Source: Fabrea salina
Lineage: Eukaryota > Ciliophora > Heterotrichea > Heterotrichida > Fabreidae
Assembly: GCA_022984795.1 (NCBI GenBank)
Contig: JALIHJ010000019.1
Span: 62,001 to 126,000, forward strand
Direction of reading: 5' to 3'
DNA: 64,000 nt
Shown here: positions 1 through 7,898 of the stretch, one piece after another
How positions within the stretch are numbered: position 1 is the stretch's first letter
Layout of the letters: every line of letters starts with the position of its first letter
Translations under genes and position numbers: made by a program
The notes under the pieces: generated by a model
Told to the model about the DNA's origin: nothing
Seen by the model: the letters and a program-made list of their open reading frames with translations, nothing else
Databases searched by the model: none

Positions 1-151
1 AGTAGTAATTGCGTACTTAATGCGCTACTGCAACCTTAACTTTTCAAATGCCCTGGCTTATGTGAAGGATAAAAGATCAGTAGTAAACCCTAACTCTGGG
101 TTCCTGAACCAACTTAAGAACTACCAAAGAATACTGCGCAATAGACATTAA
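1..151 (+). CDS. Dual-specificity phosphatase, C-terminal end (partial)
   Basis: An open frame enters from the left edge (first full codon at base 2) and ends with TAA, giving the last 49 residues of a protein. The segment AYLMRYCNLNFSNALAYV followed by a K-x3-V-x-PN-x-GF-x2-QL pattern is the usual end of the dual-specificity phosphatase fold, just after the catalytic loop. The catalytic Cys loop itself lies outside the window. The family dephosphorylates Tyr and Ser/Thr, often on MAP kinases. The stop lies 6 bp from the stop of the convergent RING-MORN gene. Confidence 0.75.
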   Translation, partial: VVIAYLMRYCNLNFSNALAYVKDKRSVVNPNSGFLNQLKNYQRILRNRH

Positions 152-157
152 GCTTAA

Positions 158-1168
158 TTAGCCAGAGTAGTACTGTGACCCCTCCTTCCACAATTCTGGG
201 TGACGCGTTCCCTTAGGAGAAGTTCTTATTCCCCTATCGTGTTTTTTGCCGTTCCTGAAGTGGCCTCTGTACTTCGATCCGTCCGCATACCTGACCATTC
301 CTTTTCCATGACGTTTGTCGTGCTGGAACTCCCCTATGTACACACTTCCATTCTTGGTTTTGAGTTTGCCGCGGCCTTTTCTCTGGTCATGCCGCCAGTA
401 GCCTTCGTGCAAGTCTCCGTTTGAGTAAACCATTTCTCCATAACCACAGAACTCGTCCTTGGCAAAGTCTCCCCGGTACCTTGCTCCGTTGGGCCACTCG
501 TAAATGCCTTTGCCTTCTTTGAGTCCAGCTTTGAACTCACCTTCGTAGTAGCTTCCGTCGTAATAGTGGAGTTTTCCTTTTCCCTGCATCTTGTCTTTGG
601 ACCACTGGCCTAAGTAGTTGTTTCCACTTTCCCACTTTTGAAGACCAAAGCCTTCCCTTTTGTCGGCTTTCCAGTCTCCGCAGTAACAAAACCCGCTTTT
701 ATTTACAAGCACTCCAAATCCTTCTCTTTTGCCGTTCTTGAACTCACCTTTGTAGTACTCTCCGTTCTTCCACACGTAGAGTCCGAATCCGTGGATTGAG
801 TGACCTGAAGAGTCTCCGTGGAAGCCTACAGCTTTGTTTTCGGAGCTGTTGTTTTTGACTTCTTCGAGTTTGTCTTCAAGGTAACTTCTTTCGTAGGAGT
901 TCTTTAAGTCGATTGAACTGGGAAGACTCATAGACTTGGAGTAGTCTTCTATGTAGTTAAGCATTTGAAGCACTAAAAAGTTCTTAGGAATGGACTCAGG
1001 GTCTCGGGTGTCTGTGGTGCGATCATGCGGGCACTCAATATGGTCCATTCTAGAAGACAAGTCCACAAGACACACCTTACAAAAAGAGTGCCCGCACATG
1101 AGTTGGAGTGGCAAGTGTTCGTTTTCATCGAACTCTTCCAGGCATACATCACATACAATTTCGTCCAT
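158..1168 (-). CDS. RING finger and MORN-repeat protein
   Basis: The protein is 336 residues. Residues 5-50 form a RING-type zinc finger (CDVC, then CGHSFCKVC, then CPHDR), which suggests an E3 ubiquitin ligase. From about residue 120 to 320 there are roughly eight MORN repeats (YxGxFxxGxRxGxG pattern), which usually bind membranes or organise cortical structures. RING plus MORN in one chain is a plausible way to aim ubiquitination at the cell cortex, but that role is inference. The start ATG is at 1166-1168 and no intron is seen. The gene is convergent with the phosphatase gene to its left. Confidence 0.85.
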   Translation of the reverse strand: MDEIVCDVCLEEFDENEHLPLQLMCGHSFCKVCLVDLSSRMDHIECPHDRTTDTRDPESIPKNFLVLQMLNYIEDYSKSMSLPSSIDLKNSYERSYLEDKLEEVKNNSSENKAVGFHGDSSGHSIHGFGLYVWKNGEYYKGEFKNGKREGFGVLVNKSGFCYCGDWKADKREGFGLQKWESGNNYLGQWSKDKMQGKGKLHYYDGSYYEGEFKAGLKEGKGIYEWPNGARYRGDFAKDEFCGYGEMVYSNGDLHEGYWRHDQRKGRGKLKTKNGSVYIGEFQHDKRHGKGMVRYADGSKYRGHFRNGKKHDRGIRTSPKGTRHPELWKEGSQYYSG

Positions 1169-1253
1169 TTTATATTATTTCTTCTTCTTGAGTGTTTTTC
1201 TGCGGAAGGAACTCTCCTGACTCTAAAGAGTCAAACACACTTTTGGCTTCGTG

Positions 1254-2573
1254 CTAAGTAACCCTTACAAAGTGCTTGTTGAACTGGAACCCCAGTGCAG
1301 GTGCGTTTACGTGGAGTAAGCTTCCTGAAGTGCTCCCTGTTTCTTGCAAATAGCTTCCGAAGAACACTACTTCTACACCTAAGTTGGGAACTAAGTTTTG
1401 CAACGCAGCTAGGTCTTCCTGGTATCTGCTGCAAAAAGTGTACAAGTAAAGTAAACTGTACCCTTCTGGAACTACCATGTTGTCAGACGTCACTTGCAAA
1501 ATGTAGATAGCGTTGGGGTTCTCTATAGAATTAGGCGGAATTGAAAGAAACACAGGCCCTTCGTTTTGGTAAGCAATGCCTCTGGCAAGTACCACTCCTC
1601 TGAGCACTGAGCACTCAGGCACAAACTGAGCTGCTGGGTCTAGGTCTGCAAAGCTTCTGTTGACAACTACAGTTCTGGCCTTGAGTTCTCCCATTGCAGT
1701 TAAAACTACTTTGTGTTCTTCGTTTGAAGCAACACTAACTGGCTGGAGTTCTGGGTTGATCACATAAATTCCTCCGTCAACTGCACAAAGTCTGCAGAAA
1801 CCCTGGGAAACGTCGCTAGTTCCGTACATAGGGTACAGCATGGCGGAGTTCTCTTTGTAGACTCCAAGTGAGTAGATGTATTGTTGCAAAGCACTGAGTG
1901 CATTCCCCAAAGTGTAGTCCCTAATGTCTCCTTCAACCATTAAGACTCCAAACAGTATGATGTTTTGTAAGTTCTCAGGAACTTCTTGTGCAGCCATGAA
2001 CTCCAAAAACCCCTGTTCAGGATCGAACTCAGCGTTCTCCACAAGGGCTTGGCAGGACTCCATGAACTTCATTAACTTCCTTTTTTCAAGCATAGACATT
2101 GTGGTGTCTTGGAAGATTTCACTCTTGTTGCAAGGAACTGGCTTAAAGCCTTCAGGAGTCCAAAGCACTCCAGCACGCACGGGCTTGAACTCCGCGTACT
2201 GAGAAATTCCTCCAGCCACCATCCAGTCCACTACTTCACCTGTAGAAAACACCACCCGGGGCTGCAAGTCCACTGTGAACTTCCGAGGAAAGGCCAAGCA
2301 CTCCTCTTCAGGCGACTAAGTGAAGCTTACAGGAGTCACATGCAGAACTTTGGACATGAAAGGAGGAGTCTCAGGACCCGACATGAAGTTGAGGAATTCC
2401 TGAAAAGAAAGAGAAGCATCCAAACTCCCATAAAAAGGAGCTGTATCGAGGTGGAGCACTGAGTGGCCTGCCCGAGCCAAAGCACTAACTAGGACTTACG
2501 CTGCAAGGATACTTGTAGCTGTGTCTGTGCCGAGAATGATTTCGTCGAACTTGCTGCTAAGTAAGTCTTCCAT
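1254..2573 (-). CDS. CHM: Rab escort protein (REP/CHM family)
   Basis: Three exons encode 429 residues (introns 2485-2499 and 2316-2330, 15 nt each). The N-terminus reads FDEIILGTDTATSILAAALA, a degenerate nucleotide-fold start as in GDI and REP. The stretches SQYAEFKPV, VPCNKSEIF, MLEKRKLMKF and YPMYGTSDVSQGFCRLCAV align with REP rather than Rab GDI, which reads differently after VP. REP binds newly made Rab GTPases and presents them to geranylgeranyl transferase II. A Rab with a CC tail, the right sort of substrate, is encoded at 29387. At 429 residues it is shorter than animal REP (about 650) and lacks the long insert. Without the two small introns the gene would look like a 347-residue fragment. 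Confidence 0.88.
2316..2330 (-). other. 15-nt intron, REP gene, intron 2
   Basis: GTAAGCTTCACTTAG on the minus strand. It is phase 0. Removing it joins LHVTP to SPEEECLAF. If retained, its last codon is a TAG stop. Confidence 0.92.
2485..2499 (-). other. 15-nt intron, REP gene, intron 1
   Basis: GTAAGTCCTAGTTAG on the minus strand. It is phase 2. Removing it joins ILAA to ALARAGHS in frame. If retained it gives an immediate in-frame TAA. Confidence 0.93.
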
Positions 2574-2665
2574 TTATTATACAGTGTTACTTAAGACTCA
2601 GCAGAAAAACCTACACTTCTTCCTCGCATTCCAGACTCGATCTCTCTAGAGGTGATTACGCTTTT

Positions 2666-3232
2666 CTAAATATAAGTTACTCTGTAGTACAAGTCAGGGT
2701 GGGAGTTCCTCAAAAAGAAAATAGCAGTTTGTTTTTTAACTAGTCTTTTAATAGCTACTACTCCTAGTAAAACCTCTGCAAGTAAAAACAACCACTGTAT
2801 AATTCCAACAGCGTAGTCAATGGGCAAGACCACATCTATGGCAGCCCACTGGTAAATAAGAGTTGGAGCTGTAAACAAAACACTAATTACTAAAAAGGCT
2901 ATAAGCGAAGGAAAACTTTCATTGATGTTTCCTGAAAACCCAAAGTACAGCCTTATGAACTCTGCCAAAGCAAACACTGTTATGGCAATGAAGTCCACAA
3001 AGATGTAGTCGTGTTCAAACATGTTGAGCTTGTACAAGTTAGTTGAGTAAAGAATCACAACCATCAGCACTGAGTAGTACCAGTTGTGGAACACCAGCAC
3101 CTGCAAAGCCAGGTAAGAGCTGATCTCCGACTCTATAACTCGAGTCTTAGCTGTTCTGATGTACTTAGCTTGCGACTGGGCTTCAATGAACCCTTCCTGT
3201 TCGATTTCTGTGTCATCAAGAGACCGCCTCAT
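2666..3232 (-). CDS. TMEM17: TMEM17-like ciliary transition-zone membrane protein
   Basis: A 188-residue protein with four hydrophobic helices, matching the Transmembrane-17 family (TMEM17, TMEM216, TMEM138, TMEM80). The diagnostic stretches are EISSYLALQVLVFHNWYY before helix 1 and LAEFIRLYFGFSGNINESFP between helices 2 and 3, which follow animal TMEM17 closely. The family belongs to the MKS module of the ciliary transition zone and gates membrane proteins at the cilium base, which suits a ciliate. TMEM17 is the best fit within the family; TMEM216 is the alternative. Confidence 0.8.
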   Translation of the reverse strand: MRRSLDDTEIEQEGFIEAQSQAKYIRTAKTRVIESEISSYLALQVLVFHNWYYSVLMVVILYSTNLYKLNMFEHDYIFVDFIAITVFALAEFIRLYFGFSGNINESFPSLIAFLVISVLFTAPTLIYQWAAIDVVLPIDYAVGIIQWLFLLAEVLLGVVAIKRLVKKQTAIFFLRNSHPDLYYRVTYI

Positions 3233-3259
3233 TTTAATTCTGAAATGAAACTAAGTTAA

Positions 3260-3781
3260 TTATGAGTCCTTGACCCACTTATCAATTATTCGTTCACTGA
3301 TGCCAATGATCCTGGAGACTTCCTGGACTTGCCCTACTTCGCTGCAGAACTCCTTTACTCGGTCCTTAACTTCTTGGTCGAGTCCTTTTCCTTCCAGAAT
3401 CTTTTGTTGCATTAGTTGCTTGATGCTTTTAGCCTCGGCTTCAAAAGAAGAGGGTTCTACTAGTGAGTTTACAACCGAAGACACTTTGCTGCCTCTTTGG
3501 CTGGCAGTTCTAGTTTTGTTTCGGAAGACCAAAGGGTCTTTGACCCAAGCTTTGTGCCACTGGTGTATAGAGTTGAAGCCTATTTTGGTTAGTTTGGAAA
3601 GGAGGTTGATGCCTCCGTGTTCGTCATAAACCTTAGCTACTTCTTCCCTGACGTGTGGAGGAACTCTCGAACCCTGGACTTTGCCTTGGGTTTCTAGGTG
3701 TTTAACTGCTTTGATGATTTCTTTAAGTTTAGTTTTGAGTTGGTCTACTTCGTTCTTGGGGTCGTAAAACTCTTGACTCAT
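3260..3781 (-). CDS. Hypothetical protein with two HTH-like segments
   Basis: 173 residues, not recognised as a named family. Two related segments are visible: residues about 40-80 (VPPHVREEVAKVYDEHGGI to IHQWHKAW) and about 132-173 (LDQEVKDRVKEFCSEVG to IIDKWVKDS). Each has the helix-turn-helix-then-W pattern of small DNA-binding HTH units, as in transposase or homeodomain-like N-termini. The rest is charged and helical. It could be a DNA-binding protein or a domesticated transposase HTH; neither is proven. The start ATG (3779-3781) faces the ATG of the next gene across 24 bp. Confidence 0.6.
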   Translation of the reverse strand: MSQEFYDPKNEVDQLKTKLKEIIKAVKHLETQGKVQGSRVPPHVREEVAKVYDEHGGINLLSKLTKIGFNSIHQWHKAWVKDPLVFRNKTRTASQRGSKVSSVVNSLVEPSSFEAEAKSIKQLMQQKILEGKGLDQEVKDRVKEFCSEVGQVQEVSRIIGISERIIDKWVKDS

Positions 3782-3805
3782 CCCCCTAAAATAGCATACC
3801 TATAA

Positions 3806-4171
3806 ATGGTAAAAGAAAAGAAAAAGCTCACACGCGACCACCACAAAACCCAACCCAAAAACAAGAAAACAAAAAACCAAGCCTCCCAAGAACCTAAACC
3901 CAAAAAAACCACCAAAACTCCCAAAACCAAGAAGTCAGAAACCGAGGCTAAAACTAAACCCAAAACACAAAACAAAAAGGATAAAGAAGTTTTCAAAAAA
4001 CCCGGTCAAAAGTACCAGGAACCCTCTTTAGATGACCCTACTCGGGCCTTTTACGAGTCACTTTACGAACAGAAACCTGAAAGTTCTATGGCCCAGAAGT
4101 ACTGCCTCGAGCACGGACTGCTTCCTGACGAAGTCACAGAAAAGGTAGCTCAGCGGTTAAAGAAAAAATAA
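3806..4171 (+). CDS. Lys-rich small protein with conserved C-terminal motif
   Basis: 121 residues. The first 70 are extremely rich in K, T, P and Q and probably disordered, as in nucleolar or nucleic-acid-binding proteins. The C-terminal part (FYESLYEQKPESSMAQKYC, then LEHGLLP) is an ordered helical motif that I recall from small conserved eukaryotic proteins of unknown function. No enzymatic residues are visible. The start codon is preceded directly by TATAA. Confidence 0.65.
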   Translation: MVKEKKKLTRDHHKTQPKNKKTKNQASQEPKPKKTTKTPKTKKSETEAKTKPKTQNKKDKEVFKKPGQKYQEPSLDDPTRAFYESLYEQKPESSMAQKYCLEHGLLPDEVTEKVAQRLKKK

Positions 4172-4192
4172 CTTAAGTTTGCTAGAATAATA

Positions 4193-4555
4193 CTAATCTT
4201 CTTCCAATACCATATTAGGTATGCCTTTCTCAACAGGGTAAACTCTTCCACAATCAGAGCACTGCAAAACCCCTGACTGCACTTCAAGGTTGAACATCAC
4301 ATGGTACAGTAGTCTAAGTGTGTTTTCGTCTTGCAAAGCTTCTTCTGTAATGCTTTCAGGCAGCATCTGTCCCAACGCAGAAGCAGCTGAGGTCAGGTGT
4401 CCCCAATCTAGTTTTGACAGCATCCTGCGTGTTAAGTCAGGGTTGAACTCTTGTGTCCCCTCAACTACTTCTTGGGGCTGGATTAGCAAAGGCTTGTTGT
4501 GGCCCCTGCAGCCTTTGGCGTTGCACATTAAGAGGTTCTGGACTATTAAGCGCAT
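4193..4555 (-). CDS. TRMT112: TRMT112-type methyltransferase activator
   Basis: 120 residues, the normal size for TRM112. The N-terminus MRLIVQNLLMCNAKGC and the C-terminal zinc-ribbon-like end (LQCSDCGRVYPVEKGIPNM) are family hallmarks. TRM112 is the obligate partner of several methyltransferases (TRM9 and TRM11 for tRNA, BUD23 for 18S rRNA, MTQ2 for eRF1). The central helical insert is present. The start faces the next gene across only 11 bp. Confidence 0.9.
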   Translation of the reverse strand: MRLIVQNLLMCNAKGCRGHNKPLLIQPQEVVEGTQEFNPDLTRRMLSKLDWGHLTSAASALGQMLPESITEEALQDENTLRLLYHVMFNLEVQSGVLQCSDCGRVYPVEKGIPNMVLEED

Positions 4556-4566
4556 TTATAAAAATT

Positions 4567-4866
4567 ATGTCTGAGATTAAAGAGACTGAGTTAGAAGAAT
4601 TGATGCTTTCAGACTTGCCTTTGAACACTATGGGGCAGATGGAACTTGAGTACAACTCTCGAAGACACTCTTCTAAAACTTCAGCTATGGGACAGTCTGC
4701 CAGGGGATCTACAGACTCTGCCGTAGAGCATTGCTTTAGTAATCTTAACTCCATTGCAGGGATCAACCCTAGGTTCGCTGTCAATGTAAGTCAACTTTTG
4801 GATAAATTTGAGTCCAGTTGCTACCCTAATTGGAAAGAAGCTGAAGAAGTTGAATTCCCAATGTGA
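4567..4866 (+). CDS. Small hypothetical protein
   Basis: 99 residues starting at the ATG at 4567 (MSEIKETELEELMLSDLP). It is acidic at both ends with a Ser-rich centre. There are no membrane segments or recognised motifs. It ends at TGA. It lies head to head with TRMT112, 11 bp between the two start codons. I do not recognise a family. Confidence 0.55.
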   Translation: MSEIKETELEELMLSDLPLNTMGQMELEYNSRRHSSKTSAMGQSARGSTDSAVEHCFSNLNSIAGINPRFAVNVSQLLDKFESSCYPNWKEAEEVEFPM

Positions 4867-4987
4867 TTTTAATTTAAGTATTGCTAGCGCTAGTCTGGAT
4901 TTTCCTTGATTGAAGTTGATGCTGGTATACTTTACTGAGAGTTTAGGATATAGTGCAGTCTACTGAACATAATTTAAATAGTTTAGA

Positions 4988-5512
4988 TTAACTAAATTTT
5001 GCACCGATATAGTCAATACTTGAATTTCCAAAGAATTCTTTGAATCTACTACCTTCACGTATAACATCTTCTTTTTCTGCCATAGTATACTCGTCTCTGG
5101 GTTGAATCATATCTACTAGTTTTTCTTGGTTATTTTTAGTAATAAACTCTAAGTGGAAGTATATTGATTTGATTATCCCAGGGTCAAGTATCTCCTGAGC
5201 TTGTTGGACTTTATCTTCTATATTGAAGTCTAGTTTTTTATAGGCTCTTTTTGGCTTGCCCTCGCATTCGATCCTCAGAGATCATAAGCTCCAATCCATC
5301 CATTTGAACTCACTCTGGAATTCCTGTTGGAGTTGTCTTTCCACACCATCTGGATCATCATTATTGTCGATCACAATGAAAATAGCTCTATTATCCATTT
5401 GGTCTCCTTTGTACAGGTTTAAATTTGAACACAGACTCACATTAATCCCCTTACTGCCTATTCTGCGGCATCTTACATAAACGTCTTCCAGCTTCCTTCT
5501 CTCCTCTTCCAT
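4988..5512 (-). pseudogene. Shortened copy of thioredoxin-like gene, one in-frame TGA
   Basis: Partner of the gene at 45696. The first 67 codons (5512 back to about 5310) are about 90% identical to it. The middle, including the whole CxxC thioredoxin domain, is missing. The last 80 or so codons match the partner's C-terminus at about half of positions. The whole 175-codon frame is open except for one TGA at 5282-5284, so either a 76-residue product ends there or the gene is dead. The tail is far more diverged than the head, so the copy is a mosaic. It sits directly downstream of the pseudokinase copy, in the same order as at 45 kb. Confidence 0.7.
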
Positions 5513-5554
5513 AATATTATGGCTATTTCTGCCATGGTTAAATTCTGACAGTTA

Positions 5555-6544
5555 CTAATCCTTGTTTAGTTTAGCAAAGTACTTAAGCACTTCCTTGGAA
5601 GTAGGTCTTAGTCGGGGGTTGGTGTTCAGCATTGAAGGCAGTAGTTGCTCCAGCAAGGGGTTGCTTGTTTTTGCAAGTGGACTTCTTTGGTAGTGCTCTT
5701 TGGTTTCAATGAAGTACAGCACTGCTCCTAACGAGTACACGTCGCAGGAAGCTTGGGGGCACACTTTGGTCCCGGAAGCTTCAGTCACCAGTACCTCAGG
5801 GGCAGTGTAGTTCTTTTCCTTGAAGCAAGAAGACCCAACACACTCGAAGTCGCCCAGTCTGAGACTCTGGGCCGAGTCCACAAAAACACTCCAGGGCGAA
5901 ATGTTCATGTGCACTACTCCTTTGGAGTGCACTGAGTAAACTGCCTTCACCAAGTCCAGTGCTAGTTGTTGCTTGGAGTAGGTTTGGTTGCTCTTCAGGA
6001 AGGAGTGGAGAGTGCTTCCGAAGTCTTCAAACACCAAGTAAGTAGTGTTTTGGTGCAAGCACTGACCTAGGCACTGCACTAAGTTGGGAAAAGGCATCCT
6101 GAGGTGCACAAGTGCTTCCCAGGGAGTCTGTGGTTGTTTCAAGAGAACTTTAAGTCCTTTGAACTCAGAAACATACAACCACCTGTAGGACTGCTTAGGT
6201 CTGAACTTGTGTTTGGGCGAAAACTGCACAGGAATGTCTGGCACTAGTTTGAGCTGGAGGTAGTTTCTGAACCTCAGCAAAAAGTCGTTGAGTTGGGAAA
6301 GATAGTTGCTTGGAAAAGACTCCAAAGGACAAAAACTCTCTCCTTTTTCTAGGTCCAAGTAAAGACCTTCTTGACCCACTCTAAGAGACTCATTAGGAAC
6401 AACCTCGAAGAAATAACCCTTTTGCGCAGCTGTGCGGTAAAGGTTGCGAATTTCAGTAATTTCTGCCTTCAAACCCAAATTGAGCTTTTCTAGGTAACTG
6501 AACACCTGCATTTCCCAGAACTCAAACTCTATGGCATAGTTCAT
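5555..6544 (-). CDS. Kinase-like protein, probable pseudokinase, copy 1
   Basis: 329 residues with a recognisable protein-kinase C-lobe: APEV, then CDVYSLGAVLYF, then RPTSKEVL. Key catalytic sites are replaced: HMNISPWSVF stands where HRDxKxxN is expected (H212-M213-N214), and GDFEC (D232-F233-E234) replaces DFG. No glycine loop is visible. It is therefore probably inactive and may act as a scaffold or allosteric partner. It differs from copy 2 (44664) at only 7 residues. Both copies are intact, which argues that the protein is kept. The region is one arm of a 1,251-bp inverted duplication. Confidence 0.82.
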   Translation of the reverse strand: MNYAIEFEFWEMQVFSYLEKLNLGLKAEITEIRNLYRTAAQKGYFFEVVPNESLRVGQEGLYLDLEKGESFCPLESFPSNYLSQLNDFLLRFRNYLQLKLVPDIPVQFSPKHKFRPKQSYRWLYVSEFKGLKVLLKQPQTPWEALVHLRMPFPNLVQCLGQCLHQNTTYLVFEDFGSTLHSFLKSNQTYSKQQLALDLVKAVYSVHSKGVVHMNISPWSVFVDSAQSLRLGDFECVGSSCFKEKNYTAPEVLVTEASGTKVCPQASCDVYSLGAVLYFIETKEHYQRSPLAKTSNPLLEQLLPSMLNTNPRLRPTSKEVLKYFAKLNKD

Positions 6545-6877
6545 ATTTAGTGTTTATCTATTTTATATTGCTAAGTTTAGTAAGCAATTTCTTGCTTTGA
6601 TTTATAACTCTTCTGACTTAGCTTGCACTTAAACTGGATAAGGATGCCATTACTTTATTTTAGGTTAGTCACTTCAAATGCTTAATTATCTTCTAAACTT
6701 ATGAATTCAAAAATTAATAATGAATATCCACAGGACAGCTTCCAAGTACTCATATTTCCACAACTTTGGCTGCACCATTTTCCTCTCCAAAAAACCTTTT
6801 TAGGTGTGCATGCCTCCCTAAAACATGGTCGTCTCCCTAAAAACCTATAAAAAGGTGTTAAGAGAGCTAGCTTATAA
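6545..6877 (+). promoter_or_regulatory. Divergent intergenic region, pseudokinase copy 1 / methyltransferase 1
   Basis: 333 bp between two divergent starts, long for this window. No convincing gene is seen; a 75-codon frame inside has no family features. The first 16 bp (6545-6560) are the end of the inverted duplication. A TATAAAAAGG box lies at about 6846-6855, roughly 25 bp before the methyltransferase ATG, and the motif CTCCCTAAAA occurs twice in the 60 bp before that. Confidence 0.5.
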
Positions 6878-7807
6878 ATGTCACAAGAGTGGATAGACCA
6901 ACTATACATCTACGAAAAGGATTACATCAACCTTGTTCTGGAAGAAGCAAGAAGAATCAAAAGAGAAAAAGGCGAATGCGACTACAAAGACTTTGAACAC
7001 TTGGACGTTTTCCATCCTGCTGGCAACGCAGGACTTGATCTCTTCCTTGAAAGCTACAAGCACCTTCCTCAGAACATCACTGTGTTGGACGTTGGTTCGG
7101 GAATCGGGGGCCCCGGCAGGTACGTAAACGGCAAAACAGGGTGGCGCATCTATGGGTTCGACTATCTTCAGCACTACGTAGACGCTGCCAAGGAAATCAC
7201 AGAGTATTCAGGACAGGGCCAAACTATTGAGTACCACCACGGAGACATCCTTAGCGATCCCCTTCCTGAAAATGCTTTTGACATGGCAATGACCACAGCT
7301 GTGTTTATGTACATCCCCGAAGGTGTGCCTGGATTCAGAAACATCTATAAAGCCTTGAAGCCCGGAGCTATCTTTTACTGGGAGGACTACTACCTTTTGA
7401 AGGAGCGCGACCAGCTAAATGCTGAAGAGCGCAAGCTTTTGGAAGACTTCCCTACTCAAGGAGTCAGAACCAAAAACACCCTTCTCCAGGAGATGCAAGG
7501 TGTAGGCTTTGAGTTAGTTGAGTGGTGTGACTTTGGAAAGGAGTGGAGTGAGTTTGCTTGGAACAGGGCTGAAAGGTTCCTAACTAGGCACTACTCTGAG
7601 GACTCCAAAAAGCCTTTGAAAGGAGAACTTTTCTCTTACGGAAGAATTGTGCCCCAAATCTTGAAGGACCTGAAGCACTACACTCCCCAACAAATCAAAG
7701 AAAAGTGGCCTGTGACTGACAGAGAACTTGATAGCGAACAAGTTATATTCAACAAGCCCGAATTCATCGGAGTCTCAAGAGTTGTTTTCAAAAAACCTGA
7801 AGCTTAA
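6878..7807 (+). CDS. SAM-dependent methyltransferase, tandem copy 1
   Basis: 309 residues, class I SAM methyltransferase. Motif I is VLDVGSGIGGPGRYV (about residues 72-86), followed by an acidic residue at the end of strand 2 (YGFDYLQHYV) and motif IV around GDILSDPLPENAFDMAM. The C-terminal part (YWEDYYLLKERDQL, then FGKEWSEFAW) is specific to this pair. The fold and size resemble phosphoethanolamine, sarcosine or sterol-type methyltransferases, but the substrate cannot be fixed. It is followed after 91 bp by a close paralogue on the same strand. Confidence 0.85.
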   Translation: MSQEWIDQLYIYEKDYINLVLEEARRIKREKGECDYKDFEHLDVFHPAGNAGLDLFLESYKHLPQNITVLDVGSGIGGPGRYVNGKTGWRIYGFDYLQHYVDAAKEITEYSGQGQTIEYHHGDILSDPLPENAFDMAMTTAVFMYIPEGVPGFRNIYKALKPGAIFYWEDYYLLKERDQLNAEERKLLEDFPTQGVRTKNTLLQEMQGVGFELVEWCDFGKEWSEFAWNRAERFLTRHYSEDSKKPLKGELFSYGRIVPQILKDLKHYTPQQIKEKWPVTDRELDSEQVIFNKPEFIGVSRVVFKKPEA

Positions 7808-7898
7808 TATAATTTAACCCAATTGAAAGTTTACTCTTCAAAAATAAGTTGCCCCCTAAAATCATTAAAAGTAAATATGTCTTATAGATGTTATAATA

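Noticed and set aside
5282-5284. TGA as a sense codon (Trp or selenocysteine)
   Set aside because: Long genes here use only TGG for Trp and several genes end at TGA. One TGA in a mosaic gene copy is better explained as a stop.
6682-6909. 75-codon frame on the minus strand in the 6.6-6.9 kb spacer
   Set aside because: No family features, overlaps the methyltransferase start, and the composition looks like spacer.
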